Source: a virus | IMG/VR virus record: IMGVR_UViG_3300044695_002543 | Location: 1 to 21,180 of that record | Length of the DNA: 21,180 nt | Reading direction: 5' to 3' (one strand) | Shown: piece after piece, positions 18,639 through 21,180 of the stretch | Numbering within the stretch: position 1 is the first letter of the stretch | Layout of the letters: every line of letters begins with the position of its first letter | Made by a program: the position numbers and the translations under genes | Notes under the pieces: model-generated | Databases searched by the model: none | What the model saw: the letters and a program-made list of their open reading frames with translations, nothing else | What the model was told of the DNA's origin: nothing

Positions 18639-18787
18639 AAAAACCAGCGAATCTTTTACGCCCCGATTCTATGAAAACCGCCCACGGAAATCCTTCCTAG
18701 GCATAGTTCATGACTCATGCCGTCTGGCTCTTGGGAACGGTTACTGGTTGTATTGGCCGTGGTGGGGACTGCTACTCCCCATAGATA
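18639..18787 (-). ncRNA. Structured leader RNA or small RNA 2
   Basis: From the start predicted near 18787: TGGGGA-7-TCCCCA (18781-18776 with 18768-18763), an outer CCACGG/CCGTGG stem (18762-18757 with 18687-18682) that encloses about 70 bases including GGCAT/ATGCC (18721-18717 with 18704-18700), then GAATC-11-GATTC (18669-18665 with 18653-18649), followed by a U5 run at 18643-18639. No reading frame is present. Reads as a riboswitch-like leader with terminator for the gene at 18622, or a free small RNA. Not matched to any class I know. Confidence 0.5.
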
Positions 18788-18793
18788 GGCACT

Positions 18794-18821
18794 ACTATAC
18801 AGCGTATAAGCCCGCTGTCAA
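18794..18821 (-). promoter_or_regulatory. Sigma70-type promoter for RNA 2
   Basis: TTGACA at 18816-18821, a 16-bp spacer, TATAGT at 18794-18799. The nearest coding start is 172 bases further on, so it makes a long leader or a separate RNA. Confidence 0.75.
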
Positions 18822-18829
18822 CCCCACGC

Positions 18830-19083
18830 TGCATAACAGCCGTAGGTTTATCGTAATGGCTTATCCCTATCTAGTCGCAGACATTGACCCACGGAAGTTT
18901 ATGACTAGACAGGCTCCTTACTGCAACTTTCCCAGTGTGACGATTCTTTAACATCTCTTGGCGAGTTCTCTCGTCTAGTCTTTGTATTGTTAGGACCGAT
19001 TGTAGAAGACGTTTCCTAGGACATCAACTACCGTTTTTACCGGCTACTCGGCCCGACATAGCCAACAAGCGTTTGCTTGTTCT
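18830..19083 (-). ncRNA. Candidate structured RNA 1, about 250 nt
   Basis: Starts near 19083 with a tight hairpin, AACAAGC-AAAC-GCTTGTT (19081-19064), then GGCTA/TAGCC (19063-19059 with 19046-19042) and a perfect 8-bp long-range stem GACTAGAC/GTCTAGTC (18980-18973 with 18910-18903) that encloses CGAG-AGAA-CTCG. No open frame with a ribosome binding site. It ends before the next promoter, near a GCTG/CAGC hairpin at about 18828-18840. Neither tmRNA nor RNase P signatures are visible. Confidence 0.5.
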
Positions 19084-19089
19084 TCAATC

Positions 19090-19118
19090 ATTCTACACTA
19101 CTAATATCGGCCTGTCAA
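19090..19118 (-). promoter_or_regulatory. Sigma70-type promoter for RNA 1
   Basis: TTGACA at 19113-19118, a 17-bp spacer with GGCCGATATTAG, TAGAAT at 19090-19095. AAAAAATATTTTTT lies 11 bp upstream. No gene follows for over 450 bp. Confidence 0.82.
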
Positions 19119-19147
19119 TAGGGTTTCTTGAAAAAATATTTTTTGCT

Positions 19148-19227
19148 CTAAGTCTTTAGCTGGTAAGGGTTTACGGCGAATCGGGCGGGCCGGGCCGAAC
19201 CTAAGTCCTTGCCCAGTAACGACTTAC
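19148..19227. repeat. Bipartite hairpin cassette R5
   Basis: Hairpin a: CTAAGTCTTT (19148-19157) with AAGGGTTTAC (19165-19174), which pairs well only in plus-strand sense, the reverse of other copies. Hairpin b: CTAAGTCCTT (19201-19210) with AACGACTTAC (19218-19227), Watson-Crick with one mismatch. Core ATCGGGCGGGCCGGGCC has R1/R2 orientation. The TAA stop of the gene at 19224 lies in the last arm. Confidence 0.82.
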
Positions 19228-19454
19228 GACGCTTCCCAACCAGCCTCATCAAAAATAGTTTGACTATCAATCACTACAGTATCCTTATCGGCTGTTTTAT
19301 AATCTTTCATTCCACGTTCATCAACATAGAAAAACTCATCTAATACGTCATTCTCGTTAGTTTCCCATAGTGCTGTAATAGCAGCATTAATAGGATCCTT
19401 ATTTGTGCTATAAATGAGTTGTAGACTTCCGCTCTGAATGTAATACTTAGCCAT
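19224..19454 (-). CDS. Small hypothetical phage protein, 76 aa
   Basis: The sequence MAKYYIQSGSLQLIYSTNKD, then AAITALWETNENDVLDEFFYVDERG, DTVVIDSQTIFDEAGW, is a compact beta-alpha protein of a type repeated in uncultured phages ('YY..SG...IYST...P..AA..A.....V.D..FYVDERG'). Function unknown. AGGAG lies six bases before the ATG. Its stop codon is provided by cassette R5. Confidence 0.75.
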   Translation of the reverse strand: MAKYYIQSGSLQLIYSTNKDPINAAITALWETNENDVLDEFFYVDERGMKDYKTADKDTVVIDSQTIFDEAGWEAS

Positions 19455-19463
19455 GTTAGTCTC

Positions 19464-19952
19464 CTAGTATGCGTAGTCGCCGTTGAAACTTTCTTCGCCC
19501 GTATCAATACAAACCAGAACGTCCTGTCCGTTACGTTTTACATATCCAACATTACCGAAGTGGCAATCGTAGAAACTAATACCAAGAAACATCTCCATCT
19601 CATCTCTTAGATTGTCAATCTCGTCGCGGATATTGTCATGGAGTTCATCGTCCATATTATACTCGTTATCATCAATAGTCTTAGCAACCTCAGTAACATA
19701 TCCCCAGTTACTTCTACGCTTAACGCCGTAGGAATCTAGATAATCAATCTTGCGAACCTTACCATAAACGCTCGGGGCCATATCATACGCCGCCAAAGTC
19801 TTTTGAAAATCATAAGCCTCTTGGGCCAACTTTTTACTTTCAAAATCCTTAAACCCGATAGTCTTACGATTCTTCAACCTATAGAAAGTAGTAAACGTAC
19901 CATTCTCCATAGGCATACCAACATACTTTGTTTTATTAGACGCTCTTGCCAT
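19464..19952 (-). CDS. Protein-kinase-like phage protein, 162 aa
   Basis: Several kinase-fold cues appear in order: an N-lobe GFKDF lysine (about 35), an AQEAYDFQKTLAAYDMAPSVYG stretch (about 43-64) like the alpha-C glutamate helix of protein kinases and APH enzymes, a catalytic-loop-like FYDCHFGNVGY (127-137) with D129 and N134, and VCIDTG (147-152) at the place of DFG. At 162 aa it is far shorter than a full kinase (usually 250 or more), so it is a minimal or degenerate version and its activity is doubtful. Start has GGGAG seven bases upstream. The two genes at 20195 and 19454 flank it in one operon. Confidence 0.55.
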   Translation of the reverse strand: MARASNKTKYVGMPMENGTFTTFYRLKNRKTIGFKDFESKKLAQEAYDFQKTLAAYDMAPSVYGKVRKIDYLDSYGVKRRSNWGYVTEVAKTIDDNEYNMDDELHDNIRDEIDNLRDEMEMFLGISFYDCHFGNVGYVKRNGQDVLVCIDTGEESFNGDYAY

Positions 19953-19955
19953 ATA

Positions 19956-20195
19956 TCAACTCCCTAGACTAATACGAACTTCGTGAACATTCAATCCACC
20001 ATCATCAAGTTTCTCAACGTCAACATCATTATCTTCTAGAATCATCCACAAGTCTGGCAGACTCATAAGAGTATCATAGTTAGTACCAAAACTAAAATCA
20101 CTCTCGCAAACCATCTGCACTACATCTGAATAGTCCAGATTGTTATGATCACAATAATCTCTGAGCCTAATACATTCGTGAGTAAAAGTTTTCAT
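19956..20195 (-). CDS. Small acidic hypothetical protein, 79 aa
   Basis: Acidic protein with helical N-terminal half (HECIRLRDYCDHNNLDYSDV) and Asp-rich C-terminal half (ILEDNDVDVEKLDDGGLN). Three Cys but no zinc spacing. AGGAA precedes the ATG at 20195. Function unknown. Confidence 0.65.
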   Translation of the reverse strand: MKTFTHECIRLRDYCDHNNLDYSDVVQMVCESDFSFGTNYDTLMSLPDLWMILEDNDVDVEKLDDGGLNVHEVRISLGS

Positions 20196-20203
20196 ACATA
20201 TTC

Positions 20204-20908
20204 CTAGTGGGCGGGAAACAACACGTTAGCCAAACCGCGAACGCACATGTCACATGATACACTACCTTTGGTCGGAGTGCAAGTGACAACTCCGCGACCG
20301 CGACGGATTTCTGGGCAAACAACATACTTAGTATCGTCAATCACAACCAGTTTGGGCAAGGATTTCCGCCAAGCATCGGCCAGATTCTTACGCTTGGGAC
20401 GCTTTTTCGCAACCTTTTCGTCGCTGTCGCACCACGCGAACAGTTTGAAACCAGCAGCAACCGCAGCGGCCTTATCGTTAGCGTTATGGATGCTAGCATA
20501 TACATTCATATACTTTTCCATATCCACAAGCCGACTATCGTAGATATGAGTATAAAACCACATGTCGGGCAGAGTTTTACCCTCACTTACGATACTCTCA
20601 CATGCCCAAATGACATTCTGAACATATTCGGTGTCAAGTTGGCCGTTGAGAAACCAATCGCCCCGCTCATGCCAGCGAATAGACTTCTCTTTAGAAATAG
20701 CGTCAAGGATCATCGCCCGAATACGATGCTTTTCGGTAATAATGTTTACCATGCCAGCAGGGCGAACGTTAGGATACATTTTCTCGGTCTGCTCGGCATA
20801 ACAGCCGTTACCAAGAAAATCACACGAACTAGGGCAAGTATCGCCAACGGGACGCGAAACAACCAAGCAACCCTTACCCAACTTATCGTTACCGTTTGCA
20901 ACTTTCAT
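20204..20908 (-). CDS. Cys-rich phage protein, GP88/DUF7227-like, 234 aa
   Basis: The N-terminus has KLGKGCLVVSRPVGDTCPSSC (about 9-29) followed by GNGCYAEQ, a Cys-rich pattern (C14, C25, C29, C36) similar to phage GP88/DUF7227-type proteins, and RWHERGDWF near 78-86. The C-terminus holds another Cys set (VVCPEIRRGRG, then TCTP, then SCDMC), so two metal or Fe-S clusters are possible. A central WFYTHIYD and DMWFY pattern suggests a TIM-like or radical-SAM-like barrel, but the classical CxxxCxxC is absent. Function unknown. AGGAG lies six bases upstream of the ATG; the promoter at 20930 fits. Confidence 0.55.
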   Translation of the reverse strand: MKVANGNDKLGKGCLVVSRPVGDTCPSSCDFLGNGCYAEQTEKMYPNVRPAGMVNIITEKHRIRAMILDAISKEKSIRWHERGDWFLNGQLDTEYVQNVIWACESIVSEGKTLPDMWFYTHIYDSRLVDMEKYMNVYASIHNANDKAAAVAAGFKLFAWCDSDEKVAKKRPKRKNLADAWRKSLPKLVVIDDTKYVVCPEIRRGRGVVTCTPTKGSVSCDMCVRGLANVLFPAH

Positions 20909-20929
20909 GATTTTCTCCTGTGTATGCCG

Positions 20930-20957
20930 ATTCTACACTATACATCGGCACAGTCAA
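20930..20957 (-). promoter_or_regulatory. Sigma70-type promoter
   Basis: TTGACT at 20952-20957, a 16-bp spacer with GTGCCGATG, TAGAAT at 20930-20935. AAAAAATATTT lies 15 bp upstream. Drives the operon 20908-19224. Confidence 0.8.
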
Positions 20958-20986
20958 GAGCAAAAATCAAGGAAAAAATATTTGGT

Positions 20987-21066
20987 GTAAACCCTTGTGG
21001 CTAAAGGACTTACGACGAACGCGGCCCGCCGCATTGTTCCTAAACCCTTGCGGGCAAAGGACTTAT
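20987..21066. repeat. Bipartite hairpin cassette R6
   Basis: Hairpin a: GTAAACCCTT (20987-20996) with AAGGACTTAC (21004-21013). Hairpin b: CTAAACCCTT (21040-21049) with AAGGACTTAT (21057-21066). Both become fully paired with G-U in minus-strand RNA. Core CGAACGCGGCCCGCCGC is the reverse complement of the R1/R2 core. The outer arm ends on the last base of tRNA-Glu, so the cassette could terminate the tRNA transcript. Confidence 0.85.
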
Positions 21067-21138
21067 GACCCCACAGGGATTCGAACCCTGGTAAACGGAA
21101 CGAAAATCCGTTGTCCTAGTCCACTAGACGATGGGGCC
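21066..21138 (-). tRNA. tRNA-Glu, anticodon UUC
   Basis: A 73-nt tRNA: acceptor GGCCCCA with TGGGGTC (one G-U), anticodon stem ACGGA/TCCGT with loop TTTTCGT (UUC), T arm CAGGG-TTCGAAT-CCCTG, discriminator A. CCA is not encoded. It lies 4 bp from the tRNA-Asn fragment, so probably transcribed with it, and touches cassette R6. Confidence 0.93.
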
Positions 21139-21142
21139 AAAA

Positions 21143-21180
21143 CTGGCAAGATAGGATTCGAACCTATAACCTAGCGGTTA
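21143..21180 (-). tRNA. tRNA 3' half, probably tRNA-Asn
   Basis: Only the 3' part is in the window: anticodon end T-AA-CCGC, variable loop, T arm ATAGG-TTCGAAT-CCTAT, acceptor CTTGCCA and discriminator G. An anticodon ending in U with G73 fits tRNA-Asn (GUU); Ile would usually have A73. The 5' half lies beyond the right edge. Confidence 0.7.

Noticed and set aside
18830-19083. Group I intron
   Set aside because: ACAAAGACTAGA and TAGTC recall R and S elements and TAGGA/TCCTA could be P4, but there is no room for P6, no convincing P3, and no split gene around it.
18623-19120. tmRNA, RNase P or 6S RNA
   Set aside because: No tRNA-like end, no conserved RNase P blocks and no clear 6S bubble on either strand.
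11411-21066. CRISPR array
   Set aside because: Copies are 1.3-2.2 kb apart with genes between them, and no regular spacers.

Overview
The window looks like part of a large double-stranded DNA bacteriophage genome, most likely from an uncultured aquatic phage. Almost every gene lies on the minus strand. Genes are short and tightly packed (ATGA and TAATG overlaps), GGAG-type ribosome binding sites are common, and several tRNA genes without encoded CCA are scattered through the region. Recognisable products are typical of phage replication, repair and accessory regions: an ATP-dependent DNA ligase, a UvsE/UVDE UV endonuclease, an HNH endonuclease, a DUF932-like protein, an Api92-like (DUF1281) protein, zinc-ribbon proteins and an L7/L12 C-terminal-like domain. 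No structural (capsid, tail, terminase) gene is visible. A full-length DUF1501 protein with a Tat signal, and a small secreted Cys/Arg/Val-rich protein, are types I associate with Planctomycetes. That hints at a planctomycete host, but this is inference.

Layout, read right to left as transcribed. Bases 21180-19220: tRNA-Asn (partial), tRNA-Glu, a Cys-rich GP88/DUF7227-like protein, two small unknowns and a kinase-like protein. Bases 19230-18620: about 600 bp without genes, holding two promoters and two strongly folded RNA regions. Bases 18620-11540: many small phage genes, the Api92-like, L12-like and DUF932-like proteins and tRNA-Ile. Bases 11540-9700: regulatory-rich DNA with near-identical repeats flanking a promoter. 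Bases 9630-2620: three operons carrying UvsE, the DUF1501 operon and the ligase. Bases 2590-1590: tRNA-Leu, tRNA-Arg, HNH, a secreted protein and tRNA-Ser. Bases 1540-1: an operon of seven or more small unknown genes.

Two recurring architectures stand out. First, I count 19 host-like sigma70 promoters on the minus strand (TTGACA/T, 16-17 bp, TAtAAT or TAGAAT), many sharing a CGAT or CCGATA motif inside the spacer and several with the preceding gene's stop codon built into the -35 or -10 box. Second, from about 11.4 kb rightwards, six related intergenic cassettes (two imperfect hairpins around a GC-rich palindromic core) sit at gene 3' ends. Five of them are followed by an AAATATTT block and then a promoter. 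They look like terminator/insulator plus promoter modules that partition the right half into transcription units of roughly 1.4-2.2 kb.

Other points worth a second look: a 5' leader hairpin holding an 18-nt exact match to the universally conserved 1330-1350 region of 16S rRNA (recalled, not searched); a possibly leaderless gene; a tRNA-Ser with anticodon ACU; a tRNA-Arg with a compensated 19-56 pair; and five small genes that are easy to miss (1458, 14611, 17231 nested, 17554, 17845). All assignments rest on reading the sequence and recalled family motifs; no database search was possible.
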